This document shows, in pieces, positions 53,001 to 60,669 of a stretch of 60,715 bases of DNA. Positions within the stretch are counted from its first letter, which is position 1; every line of letters starts with the position of its first letter. The notes below the pieces were generated by a model. It searched no databases. It was not told the origin of the DNA and saw nothing but the letters and a program-made list of their open reading frames with translations. The DNA is from Lactonifactor sp050944855. GTDB taxonomy: Bacteria; Bacillota; Clostridia; Lachnospirales; Lachnospiraceae. The position numbers and the translations under genes are program-made. The stretch is taken from assembly GCA_050944855.1 (NCBI GenBank), contig JBMNRU010000017.1, forward strand, positions 1-60,715, given 5' to 3'.

Positions 53001-54071
53001 CGCCAGAGTACGCGCCAATGCTTCTGCACTGTTCAGACTGTCATTTACCGGATCTTCTACGTTTACAACAAAGTGAGCAGCGCTATCTCTCCACGACGGC
53101 TCCAGAAGAACCTGGGCATAATCTTTGGAAACAATCTTCGTTGCTGTTATTTTCAGATTGGAAACATAACTGAAAGCATTCACTTCACAGTTATTTCCCC
53201 AGAATCCATAGGTTCCCTGAGGATAGGTGGCATCTGTCACATTGGCAACCACCTTACCGTTATCCTTTATTACGATTTTACCATCCTTACAGGTTACTTC
53301 ATATGCAATATTGCTGCCGGAATCTGTCCACTGCGCCAGACAGGTATAGCTGTCAGCTCCGTAAGATCCTTTCCCTCCCGGAGACCATGACGCTGCATTT
53401 TTACTATAGCACCACATCACATTATTGATTCCGCTGTCGAAGCCCTGATCTAAGGTATAATGATCAAACCGGAATAACGCCCGTATAGTATTACTATGAT
53501 TCGAATAGGAGATAAAATAACCGTTCAGGGAGCCATCCGCATTCTGCGTCACATTAAAACAAAATCCTTCGTTCAGATTTCCCCCGTTAACCAAAGTAAA
53601 GCTTGCCTGAAGATCATTGATCTCAAATCCGGTGGGATTGATCAGCGCTGTCCCCCACCAGGAAGGCTTATTCTTTCCTCCCGGAACCTTACTGAAAATC
53701 TGTCCCTGATCATTTGCCGACCAGGTATCCGCGCCAACAGTCTGCCAACTATTTACTACTGATGCAAAGTCCACACTGGTGGACTCCAGGCTTGCACTGG
53801 TTGTCTCAATGGCACTGATCTCTACCATGTCCGTGTTCTGCGTTCCGATTCCACGGGCTTCCAGGGCATCCAACAGATCCTCTTCAAAATTACTCAGATC
53901 TACATCACTGATCCCGGTGGTCAGCACCAGATCAATGTTGGGATTCATCACCACTGCCACAGCAACCTGCTGGGACGATCCGCTGGCATAAGCCGCTACA
54001 CTTCCCATTCCCATTAAAAAAATGAGACACAAACACAATACCACTTTTTTTATCTGTTTGTGAAAACGCAT
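50094..54071 (-). CDS. Giant surface protein, N-terminal part up to in-frame amber codon
   Basis: 1325 codons from ATG 54071 (MRFHKQIKKVVLCL), with GGAGGGAG upstream. Signal peptide ending near AAYASG. Then a lectin/concanavalin-like region (FCFNVTQNADGSLNGYFISYSN and following), PKD-like domains (PVADFNINIQSGTLTLTS; PVANFTLSSNAISTADK), a Listeria-Bacteroides repeat (YTLTYDLDGGVLEEE, FLGWYDQDGNKL, LTAKWE) and several divergent InlB-type repeats. The frame stops at TAG (50096-50094) inside the last repeat and resumes in frame. It would be an adhesin or glycan-binding protein of the cell wall; cut here, it lacks the wall anchor and would be released. Confidence 0.85.
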   Translation of the reverse strand: MRFHKQIKKVVLCLCLIFLMGMGSVAAYASGSSQQVAVAVVMNPNIDLVLTTGISDVDLSNFEEDLLDALEARGIGTQNTDMVEISAIETTSASLESTSVDFASVVNSWQTVGADTWSANDQGQIFSKVPGGKNKPSWWGTALINPTGFEINDLQASFTLVNGGNLNEGFCFNVTQNADGSLNGYFISYSNHSNTIRALFRFDHYTLDQGFDSGINNVMWCYSKNAASWSPGGKGSYGADSYTCLAQWTDSGSNIAYEVTCKDGKIVIKDNGKVVANVTDATYPQGTYGFWGNNCEVNAFSYVSNLKITATKIVSKDYAQVLLEPSWRDSAAHFVVNVEDPVNDSLNSAEALARTLADGIHFIQWGTNENKASAQEFISKNDNNGIFTDNGNYQAAINATADYIKKVIDRLQQSNAQYVIVGENVELVVSPESLKNGAVSQLFPTGRWLVHHDENYFANSEGKSSATEVFQKDLMCSFDKPGKYEISFDNQKVKEVYAHRKPVADFNINIQSGTLTLTSTSYDLDSETDIGYGEGIAEEAWYYKEATADTWTSGKLSQFTANKVYMIKLEVTDEQGVTSSAIKYVGIGAPVANFTLSSNAISTADKLSVMDVSYDPQGYELTGYEWTLKKGETVLQTYTSKQFPDINYNDPAFGEGNYSISLKVTNSNGMASGVFTQFFTVETARYNNKYVHYAGGFQANEGGAGDDGSFLLQTTYRSQTYGTEFLPNADYALSLPNGFYLEPKFGTGQMEQEDGAYQEYDFGTKVNQPGYAMDFAYHYYPYEYTLTYDLDGGVLEEENPQTYTVLHGVTFQEPVKPHCTFLGWYDQDGNKLTGVNEGANAVFTNTADLYSKLAPRKTGNLQLTAKWETRTYDVTAVKYGHGTISGGGRFVEGEESTVTWTPDEGYKVTSVMVDGDVRDDLVNGGAGNTIRFADIQESHVVKVEFAEKKADNDDDGEEEDRPQYFTVTTEQKGGSGEAVISKSKTLAEGSDYIVEWQPGGMDVIQSITVDGQDYPTDKRSVEFKKLAGNHHVVVVYEMKETPERPTTDGYYTITVNTWNGDAGRVNTAVTGNGVVQPGTDHTVTWMAQGSYEVSGIVLDRGTAAEKCLTADEIAAGSYTFADVRANHVVDVTFQDTAQNPDDPQPKKVQVTTELVGSPGQITESATVNVGDNYTVEWDSVVRTTDDVEDSDYAVYKVKEVLVNDQQMDADTESANLTNIREDQTVRVVMEPVLYQVETEIVGGGSIAPTKTLYDGQNYLVTAAPIDGWILQSVTVDGNLEYEKPETVMVSDEEAEADVENNVPLMKRSPARAGGEVTTVVNDQAV

Positions 54072-54131
54072 ACTCGCTCCCTCCATAATATTGAAATGAT
54101 ATAAACCGCACATTTTATTATAATTAATCAA

Positions 54132-54161
54132 ATTATACTGCATCTTTTTTAATCATATCAA
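54132..54161 (-). promoter_or_regulatory. Probable promoter of the surface-protein gene
   Basis: Minus strand: TTGATA (54161-54156), an 18-bp spacer and consensus TATAAT (54137-54132), 61 bases before the start codon at 54071. Confidence 0.65.
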
Positions 54162-54224
54162 TATTTCGCACCCCATTTCTTTGTCGTCTGTACTGCCGGA
54201 AATTAGAACTTATTGAAAATAAAA

Positions 54225-54266
54225 AAGAGTCATGGATTTTTCTTTTTAAAAGTTTCCATGACTCTT
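54225..54266 (-). terminator. Intrinsic terminator of the 54335-55057 regulator gene
   Basis: Perfect 12-bp stem AAGAGTCATGGA (54225-54236) with TCCATGACTCTT (54255-54266); T-rich sequence follows on the minus strand. Confidence 0.8.
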
Positions 54267-54334
54267 CTTCAAGGTTGTATCTCAAAACATTTTTTGTGCC
54301 GTACCATCTCCACTGTTTCTATAAAATCTTATTG

Positions 54335-55057
54335 TCAACGATTATCTACGATTAACATATTCAGTTTTTTCCATCTCTGCATTTCCTTTTTATTAAAAAG
54401 AAGGTGCTGTTTCAGTTCATCGGTATGTTCTCTCGGATTTAAAGTCACCAGGCATTTAAAAGCGCACGGCATAAAGTCTGCGCTGGAAATCCCGCACAGA
54501 AGTCCATCTGTAGAGTCGCGGATATCCAATGGGTTAAAGATATAAAGCAGGTCTTCCTCCAACGCATTGCATTGGTTTACAAAAGAAAACCGGATCAGCA
54601 TATCACTGTATATCACTTTTCCGGTATAATAAACATCGCTGCTCCTTCCATTAGCTGTGGCCGACCGGATGGAAAGAGCCGCCTCATAGGTTCCCTCATT
54701 TGTTTTTGACTCACGAATATCAATAATCCCATCCTTTAATCTCTGATATCTTCCGTCATAGAAATAAAAGTACAGGCGTCTTGCCTGGAAAAAGGGACTC
54801 ATTCCGCTGTAGGATGCAGGATTTTCTTCCGGTTCCTTTTCCATAGGATAAAAATCTGTAAACTGATTCAGGCTCACCTCGAGAACCTCTGCAATGTCTG
54901 CCAGAGTTTCAATGTCCAGCGTAATTTCTCCATTCTCATATTTACTGACGCTGGAACGGCTTTTATGTATTTTGTCCGCAAGCTGCTGCAGCGTCATTCC
55001 TCTCGACTTCCTGTACATGCGGATACGGCTGCCTACATGAGCATTAATACCCTTCAT
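54335..55057 (-). CDS. XRE-family regulator with C-terminal sensor region
   Basis: 240 residues. Helix-turn-helix at about 10-65 (MTLQQLADKIHKSRSSVSKYENGEITLD). The C-terminal 150 residues are alpha/beta (RRLYFYFYDGRYQRLKDG; GTYEAALSIRSATANGRSS; YYTGKVIYSDMLIRFSF), a domain often attached to such regulators in Clostridia and probably ligand-sensing. It is divergent from the NSS transporter across a region with a 17-bp inverted repeat, so it probably controls that transporter. Confidence 0.88.
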   Translation of the reverse strand: MKGINAHVGSRIRMYRKSRGMTLQQLADKIHKSRSSVSKYENGEITLDIETLADIAEVLEVSLNQFTDFYPMEKEPEENPASYSGMSPFFQARRLYFYFYDGRYQRLKDGIIDIRESKTNEGTYEAALSIRSATANGRSSDVYYTGKVIYSDMLIRFSFVNQCNALEEDLLYIFNPLDIRDSTDGLLCGISSADFMPCAFKCLVTLNPREHTDELKQHLLFNKKEMQRWKKLNMLIVDNR

Positions 55058-55213
55058 CTTAAAGTTCTCCCTTCGCTTTACATTTTCTGTTCATCCTTGA
55101 ATTTCTTATTCTTCTATTCTGATTCTGTTATGATAAAAGTTTCATATAAATATACTTTTACCGATATTTCATATTTTTCCGGAAGATTATACCATATAGT
55201 CCCGCAAAAATCT

Positions 55214-55254
55214 ATTATAAAGAAATTTTTATCGCGAAAAAATTTCTTTATAAT
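55214..55254. promoter_or_regulatory. Large perfect inverted repeat in the divergent XRE/NSS region
   Basis: 17-bp arms (55214-55230 with 55238-55254, TATAAAGAAATTTTT core) around ATCGCGA. It lies just upstream of the NSS promoter. It is a candidate operator for the XRE protein; a terminator role is possible but nothing needs stopping there. Confidence 0.6.
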
Positions 55255-55267
55255 AAACTTATGAGAT

Positions 55268-55295
55268 TTGATTTTTTTGACTTTTTTTGTATAAT
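55268..55295 (+). promoter_or_regulatory. Probable promoter of the NSS transporter gene
   Basis: TTGATT (55268-55273), a 16-bp spacer and consensus TATAAT (55290-55295), 38 bases before the start codon. Confidence 0.65.
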
Positions 55296-55332
55296 ACATT
55301 GTGCAAATCAACATGAAACGAGGCAATATATT

Positions 55333-56748
55333 ATGGAAGCAAAAAGAAAAAGCAGCTTTACCGGTTCGTTAGGCTTTGTACTGGCGGCTGCAGGCAGCGC
55401 TGTTGGCGTAGGCAACATTTGGAGATTCCCCTATCTGGCAGCAAAAGACGGCGGCGGTTTATTTCTGCTCATCTACCTTATACTGGTTCTGACCTTCGGT
55501 TTCACTCTCCTGGTTACAGACGTCGCAATCGGAAGAAGGACAAAAACAAATGCACTGAAAGCCTTTGGCATAATGAACCCGAAATGGAAATTCCTGGGAT
55601 ATCTCACTTTCCTTGTCCCCATCCTGATCATGACCTACTACTCTGTCATTGGCGGATGGATCGTCAAATATATGACTGCATTTTTGACAGGTGCCGGAAC
55701 AGAGGCTGCACAGGATGGATATTTTACAGATTTCATTACCTCTAAAGTATCTCCCCTTATATTTTTACTTTTATTCCTTGCAGTCACAGCATTCATTGTA
55801 TACAGCGGCGTCGAAAAAGGCATTGAGCGTTTCGCACGTATCATTATGCCCGGCCTGCTTCTCATGATCATCGGAATTGCATTTTTTTCCCTGACACTGC
55901 ACTATAAGGATGGAAACGGAAATATCCGGACTGGCCTTCAGGGGCTTGCTGTATATCTCCTTCCCAACTTTGACGGTCTCACCATGAAGCGCTTTCTGGA
56001 AATTCTTCTGGATGCCATGAGCCAGTTATTCTTCTCCTTAAGCGTTTCCATGGGAATCATGATCACATACGGATCCTATGTAAAAAAAGATGTCAACTTG
56101 AACCGTTCTCTCTCTCAGATTGAATTTTTTGACACCTTCGTTGCCTTTCTGGCAGGATTAATGATCATTCCGGCAGTGTATGTATTTTTCGGAACGGAAG
56201 GCATGACCTCCGGTCCCAGCCTGATGTTCATTTCCCTTCCAAAGGTTTTTGAAGCAATGGGATCCGCCGGCAATATCATCGGATGCGTATTTTTTATCAT
56301 GGTACTGTTTGCAGCACTCAGTTCCTCCATTTCCATTATGGAGACATTGGTTGCAAACTTTATGGATATTTTCCACAGCTCCAGAAAAAAGACAAGTCTT
56401 GTTATCGGCATTATTTTCGCTGTGGCATCCGCAGTGATCTGCATGGGTTACAATATTTTCTACTTCGAATTGACACTTCCAAACGGAGCCACCGCGCAGC
56501 TCCTTGACCTGATGGATTACATCAGCAACAGCTTCCTGATGCCGTTCATCTCCCTTCTGACCTGTATCCTGGTGGGATGGGTAATCAAGCCGAAATGGAT
56601 CTGTGAAGAAATGGAAGCCAGCGGTGACAAATTCACCAGAAAGAAGCTTTATGTTTTCATGATTCGCTACGTGACACCTGTAATGATGACGATCCTCTTT
56701 TTACAGTCCGCAGGAATCATCACCTTTATCAGCTCACTGTTTTCTTAA
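55333..56748 (+). CDS. Neurotransmitter:sodium symporter (NSS/SNF) family transporter
   Basis: 471 residues from ATG 55333 (MEAKRKSSFTGSLGFVL). Helix-1 signature GSAVGVGNIWRFPYLAAKDGGG in sections, about twelve helices in all, ending ILFLQSAGIITFISSLFS. Na+-coupled uptake of an amino acid or amine. A second NSS gene lies at 949-2271, with different regulation. The frame opens 24 codons earlier but that part covers the promoter. GAGG upstream is a weak ribosome-binding site. Confidence 0.95.
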   Translation: MEAKRKSSFTGSLGFVLAAAGSAVGVGNIWRFPYLAAKDGGGLFLLIYLILVLTFGFTLLVTDVAIGRRTKTNALKAFGIMNPKWKFLGYLTFLVPILIMTYYSVIGGWIVKYMTAFLTGAGTEAAQDGYFTDFITSKVSPLIFLLLFLAVTAFIVYSGVEKGIERFARIIMPGLLLMIIGIAFFSLTLHYKDGNGNIRTGLQGLAVYLLPNFDGLTMKRFLEILLDAMSQLFFSLSVSMGIMITYGSYVKKDVNLNRSLSQIEFFDTFVAFLAGLMIIPAVYVFFGTEGMTSGPSLMFISLPKVFEAMGSAGNIIGCVFFIMVLFAALSSSISIMETLVANFMDIFHSSRKKTSLVIGIIFAVASAVICMGYNIFYFELTLPNGATAQLLDLMDYISNSFLMPFISLLTCILVGWVIKPKWICEEMEASGDKFTRKKLYVFMIRYVTPVMMTILFLQSAGIITFISSLFS

Positions 56749-56798
56749 TAGCGATGTAGAACAAAGTACCGGAAGAAATACGAATACAACAATAAGCA

Positions 56799-56820
56799 AG
56801 GGCCGCCGAATGGCGGCTCT
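56799..56820. terminator. Possible terminator between convergent genes
   Basis: 9-bp stem (56799-56807 with 56812-56820, core GCCGCC/GGCGGC, loop of four). The following T-run is weak. Confidence 0.55.
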
Positions 56821-56838
56821 TAATCTTCCCCTTCACTG

Positions 56839-57672
56839 TCAAATCATCCGGTCAAGCACTTTATGATCGGCAGCATTTTTTAAACGGATAACAATACCGC
56901 CAATAGCACCGGAAAGATAATTCAAAAGTTCCCTGTCACCTTCATAATAATTCTTTATAAAAAGTTCAAGTGCAGCTTCCAATCGTCTCTTTATATCCTC
57001 CAAAGCAGTTTGCGCAAACAGCTCCTGTATATACAAATAATCCACCTCTTCTAACTCAAATTCCGTCAAAGATTTTCCTGTCAGAATATGTCCCGTAACA
57101 TAGATAAAAACCGTTTCACAAATATTATCCATGGATTCTTTCCAATTCTTGTCGATTTTTGACAATATATTTGTGACATAATCCACGGGAAATAATTTCA
57201 AATATTTCTGTTCCAGACCGATGGACCTGATAAATTCAAAAATCTTATCTATTCCTGTATATCCCGAAATATCTTTTAGCACATAATAATCAAGAGTTAG
57301 TATCGTATTTTGCGGATCAAAACGCATATCATACCACTTGAAAAATTCCGGTATTCCTATAACAAAAGTATCATACAGACATTGATTTTCATAATGACAG
57401 AACTCCGACATAATCCTGTTATACAAATTTAATGCTTTTTCTGTCTTTTCTTTAACATATGCCGCACCTATCTCATATGCTTTCTGCGCCGGAATTTTTT
57501 CATTCAAAGCCAGTAAATTACTATTCGTCTCTTTTAATTCATGAATACAATACAGGACAGCTTCCATTAACTGTTCTGCTTTTTCATAAGTGATAGATGT
57601 ACTTTCATGGGCTGTATACTTTTCTGCTAATTTTCCTACAATCGGCACCAATTCTTCCATTTCATAATCCAT
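56839..57672 (-). CDS. Uncharacterised protein, DUF6179-like
   Basis: 277 residues from ATG 57672 (MDYEMEELVPIVG), GGAGG upstream. All helical, no membrane segment. Recognisable stretches include CLYDTFVIGIPEFFKWYDMRFDPQNT, here split: FFKWYDMRFDPQ then LTLDYYVLKD. I recall this type as DUF6179, encoded beside a DUF6323 protein in Firmicutes. The pair is translationally linked: six bases separate the genes. Function unknown. Confidence 0.7.
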   Translation of the reverse strand: MDYEMEELVPIVGKLAEKYTAHESTSITYEKAEQLMEAVLYCIHELKETNSNLLALNEKIPAQKAYEIGAAYVKEKTEKALNLYNRIMSEFCHYENQCLYDTFVIGIPEFFKWYDMRFDPQNTILTLDYYVLKDISGYTGIDKIFEFIRSIGLEQKYLKLFPVDYVTNILSKIDKNWKESMDNICETVFIYVTGHILTGKSLTEFELEEVDYLYIQELFAQTALEDIKRRLEAALELFIKNYYEGDRELLNYLSGAIGGIVIRLKNAADHKVLDRMI

Positions 57673-57677
57673 CAACT

Positions 57678-58211
57678 TTACCTCCAGCAGAGTTCCTTTA
57701 AAGCTTCGAGATACAATTCAAAATCCCATCTCTTTACATCATCAAATTTTGAGTATTCCCCATAACCATCTGAACCTTTATATCCACCATATCCGGCTCG
57801 GATTGCTTCTGCAAAATGAACAAGACAGGTATTCTCCAAATAATCTAAATCTCCGAAACATAAGTTTTCAAACTGTTCTTTTATCAAGTGCAAAAGTTCA
57901 TCATCTGTAATCTCATCTCGCATCTCATTCTTATAGAGATAAAATATTTCCTGCAGCCGAATGATTGTGTCTACATAATCATTTTGATGAATATAAGCAG
58001 AATCACAAAATTCATAGATGATTTTTGTTACAATGCCTTCCCCAAACTCGATTCGCTTTTGTTCTGCCAACGAATTCTTCTGTTCCTCTAAAATCAATTT
58101 TGCGTCTTGCTCCGTTAAAGAAAGTCCGAAACGTTCCGTTGATTCATTTGTTTTGATCACTTGGTTCAGTTGATTTTTTTCCTGTAAAAGAATCATCCAA
58201 TCTTTGCTCAA
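57678..58211 (-). CDS. Uncharacterised protein, DUF6323-like
   Basis: 177 residues. Starts at TTG (58211) with GGAGG eight bases upstream; ATG 58196 is less well placed. Sequence: LLQEKNQLNQVIKTNESTERFGLSLTEQD in sections, then RRAGYGGYKGSDGY-like Gly/Tyr-rich loop near residue 140. It is paired with the DUF6179-like gene. Function unknown. Confidence 0.7.
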   Translation of the reverse strand: MSKDWMILLQEKNQLNQVIKTNESTERFGLSLTEQDAKLILEEQKNSLAEQKRIEFGEGIVTKIIYEFCDSAYIHQNDYVDTIIRLQEIFYLYKNEMRDEITDDELLHLIKEQFENLCFGDLDYLENTCLVHFAEAIRAGYGGYKGSDGYGEYSKFDDVKRWDFELYLEALKELCWR

Positions 58212-58315
58212 AAGAATTTCCTCCCCATTTTCGTATTGGAAAATGATTATAGCACCGCCTTCGTGGTATTGGTAGTCTTGTTTTTCGAGCAGTTTTATGG
58301 TATTATAATAATGGA

Positions 58316-58345
58316 AAAAGGGAACGATTTTACTCGCTCCCTTTT
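58316..58345 (-). terminator. Intrinsic terminator after the Ltp-like gene
   Basis: Stem AAAAGGGA..CG with CG..TCCCTTTT (58316-58326 and 58335-58345, one mismatch), T-run on the minus strand, about 75 bases after the gene stop. Confidence 0.65.
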
Positions 58346-58419
58346 CGTTTTATGAATATCTACTTTTTGATCATACACTTTTGGAAATAAACGTAGCATT
58401 ATGAATAATTCCAGTCAAA

Positions 58420-59277
58420 CTAATACCCTATCTCCTTTAACGCTTTAGCAATTTGATCTTGATTAAACCCATAATACTGCATCATTTCTGTTATTTTATT
58501 TTCCGATTCTCCAACTCCATTCTCTTTTGCATAAAGAATAGCCTGCTGATCCCAATCAACATCTATATGATCCACAGCAAACGCGGCATCTTCTATTGAA
58601 TATCCATCAAATCCAACCAGCACATCATTAATTAAAAAATCACGCCCGCAATGCCAATTCTGCACTTCTTGATATGCTTTTAACACTGCATTTCTCTGAC
58701 TCGTCGAAAGTTCTATCGTATATTCCTTCGATTCTAATTCTTCATCACAAACCGTACATTTTTTAACTTGCTCCCCAGGAGTTATAATTGCCTGTGCTGA
58801 GATACTATAATCTTCCGTTACCTCCCATTCTCCCAAAGTATGTGCTATTTTATCAACAGATTCCGTTATGGTCTTCTGACATCGTGAACAAACAGCTTCT
58901 TTATACCCTTCTTCACTACATGTAGCTTCCTTTACTACTGTGTAGTCTCCTAATTCATGCCCTAAAGCTTCCCCCTGGGTTTTGCCACAGATAGTACATG
59001 TTTCAGGAATTTCGCAAGTAGCCTTTTCCCATTTATGTCCTAATGCAGTTCCTTCTGTTTTACCACAAACACTACACGTCTGCGGTTCTTCACATGTTGC
59101 TGCTGTCCAATTATGCCCTAACGGCTTTCCTTCCGTTTTACCACAAATGCTGCATGTTTCAGCTGTAGTGCAAGTAGCATTATCCCATCTATGATAACAT
59201 GTATAAAACAGAATACCCGCGATGCCGGCAACTATTATTACTAAAATGATAGGAATAATTATTTTCTTTTTATTCAT
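58420..59277 (-). CDS. Membrane-anchored Cys-repeat protein with Ltp-type C-terminal domain
   Basis: 285 residues from ATG 59277 (MNKKKIIIPIILVI). An N-terminal hydrophobic anchor (about 5-27) is followed by three similar units, each with CSICGKTEG-like C-x2-CG and a trailing GH (for example TCSVCGKTEGTALGH), then a related CSEEGYKEAVCSRC unit. The C-terminal 90 residues hold two copies of the Ltp-type helical repeat (ISSINDVLVGFDGYSIEDAAFAVDHIDVDW in sections). Probably extracellular; the C-x2-C units may bind metal. A TTG at 59289 is also open. It follows a lipoprotein gene by 16 bases. Confidence 0.78.
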   Translation of the reverse strand: MNKKKIIIPIILVIIVAGIAGILFYTCYHRWDNATCTTAETCSICGKTEGKPLGHNWTAATCEEPQTCSVCGKTEGTALGHKWEKATCEIPETCTICGKTQGEALGHELGDYTVVKEATCSEEGYKEAVCSRCQKTITESVDKIAHTLGEWEVTEDYSISAQAIITPGEQVKKCTVCDEELESKEYTIELSTSQRNAVLKAYQEVQNWHCGRDFLINDVLVGFDGYSIEDAAFAVDHIDVDWDQQAILYAKENGVGESENKITEMMQYYGFNQDQIAKALKEIGY

Positions 59278-59292
59278 TTCAATTCCCAATCT

Positions 59293-60120
59293 TTATTGAG
59301 CAGGAACATCAACCGTATAATTCGTAAACATCAAATCATAATTGTCACTATAAGCGTCCGGCAATATAAACTGGAATGCCACTCCCTGTTCGATTGCCGG
59401 GAATATAAGCGTTCCTGAAGAACTTGTTCCAGCCATAACTTCATAAGACAACTCTGAAAGTTCCGGACTGTTATAAAGTGTCTGACTCATAGTATTCTGA
59501 TCTATCTGTTTTCCATCTATAAGCAGTTTGGCTGAATATGTTCCACACGAAAAATTATAATCTGTTCCATTATTTATAGTTACATATACTCTAGTTTCAT
59601 TCTCTGCATATTCTACTTTATCTACTGTCACTACTATTCCATTTTGATCCTGACTAGCTGCAGGACTAATTTCCGCTATTGTAGGAACAACCATCTCCAT
59701 ATAGGATCCTTTTGTTACTGTTGCGTCTACAATAAACGGACACTCAACACTGCCGCCAAAAGCATTTTCTCCGGAAAATGTTCCATCAATTTTTCCGTCA
59801 ACCCAAATATAATCCTGGTTCTCAATATCATCTGCTGCATCCGTATAGACAATGAAACTTTGTGCGTAATTTTCAATGTCATGCCATGCTTGAAGAGCTA
59901 TGGTTTCACCATCTGTTTCTGGTGCAGCCAATAATTGCCCGCTCAATTTTACATATTTCCCCGCATATTCATCTGGATTTGTAAAAAGACTATTGATTTC
60001 TGACTCCTCAAGATACACGATTTCTTCAGGCCCTTCTTGTTTTTCTTCTCCGCCACAGCCAGACAATACACTAGCTCCCATCGCAAACAAAAGAACTGAA
60101 ACTAACAACTTCTTTTTCAT
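59293..60120 (-). CDS. Lipoprotein with OB-like and DUF4352-like domains
   Basis: 275 residues. Signal peptide with lipobox LSGC (Cys about 22). The first domain, about 35-140, resembles an OB/tRNA_anti-like fold (YAGKYVKLSGQLLAAPETDG; DYIWVDGKIDGTFSG). The second, about 150-270, resembles DUF4352 telokin-like domains (GIVVTVDKVEYAENETRVYVTINNG; YEVMAGTSSSGTLIFP). Extracytoplasmic, function unknown. AGGATG-type site precedes the ATG. Transcribed with the Ltp-like gene downstream. Confidence 0.82.
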   Translation of the reverse strand: MKKKLLVSVLLFAMGASVLSGCGGEEKQEGPEEIVYLEESEINSLFTNPDEYAGKYVKLSGQLLAAPETDGETIALQAWHDIENYAQSFIVYTDAADDIENQDYIWVDGKIDGTFSGENAFGGSVECPFIVDATVTKGSYMEMVVPTIAEISPAASQDQNGIVVTVDKVEYAENETRVYVTINNGTDYNFSCGTYSAKLLIDGKQIDQNTMSQTLYNSPELSELSYEVMAGTSSSGTLIFPAIEQGVAFQFILPDAYSDNYDLMFTNYTVDVPAQ

Positions 60121-60244
60121 ATACTACATCCTCCCTTTTCTATTTGCCTCTTCGCAAATAAATGTAAAAACTCCTATTATTATCTTACCATATCAAAAGC
60201 CTAATTCATAGTAACATTTATGCTTTTTCTTTTCTGATGTCAGC

Positions 60245-60286
60245 TTTACTCGTATAATCCAAGCATCATTGGATTATACGAGTAAA
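60245..60286. repeat. Perfect 18-bp-stem hairpin
   Basis: Arms 60245-60262 and 60269-60286 (TTTACTCGTATAATCCAA and its complement), loop GCATCA. The A-run follows on the plus strand, not a T-run, so it does not look like a terminator in either direction. Confidence 0.85.
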
Positions 60287-60428
60287 AAAAATTAGAATTC
60301 ATGATATCTGCCATAGCCACTGCTTCCACCTACACCTGATACCACCACTGCAACACCAGCCGCAGAAGCAGACAAATATCGCAAGGTAATTCCAATGCCA
60401 ATTCGTTCAGCGATTTAAACACACAAAA

Positions 60429-60473
60429 GCGTGATAATGCATCACCGAATAATCGGATTTAACACTATCACGC
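60429..60473. repeat. Inverted repeat
   Basis: GCGTGATA (60429-60436) with TATCACGC (60466-60473), 29-base loop. Function unknown. Confidence 0.5.
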
Positions 60474-60656
60474 AATACATACCTGTTTATACTACTAAGA
60501 ATGGAAAACTGGATCAATAACTTTTAGTAGCAGACGATTTTTAAAAGTCTCAGAAAACGCATAAGTACTGGCTTTTCAGGGCCGCGTCTACTATTCAAAC
60601 TCCTTTGCGGACTGCGTTTCATGACACGCAAAGGCTGTTATTAGAGGTTTATATTT

Positions 60657-60669
60657 CGAACGTGCGTTC
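60657..60669. promoter_or_regulatory. LexA/DinR-type SOS box
   Basis: C-GAAC-GTGC-GTTC matches the Firmicute LexA box pattern GAAC-N4-GTTC with perfect half-sites. It lies 46 bases before the window's right edge, so the controlled gene, if on the plus strand, is just outside. Confidence 0.6.

Noticed and set aside
52989..53390. Plus-strand genes within the surface-protein region
   Set aside because: They are reverse-frame shadows of the repeat protein and lack start signals.
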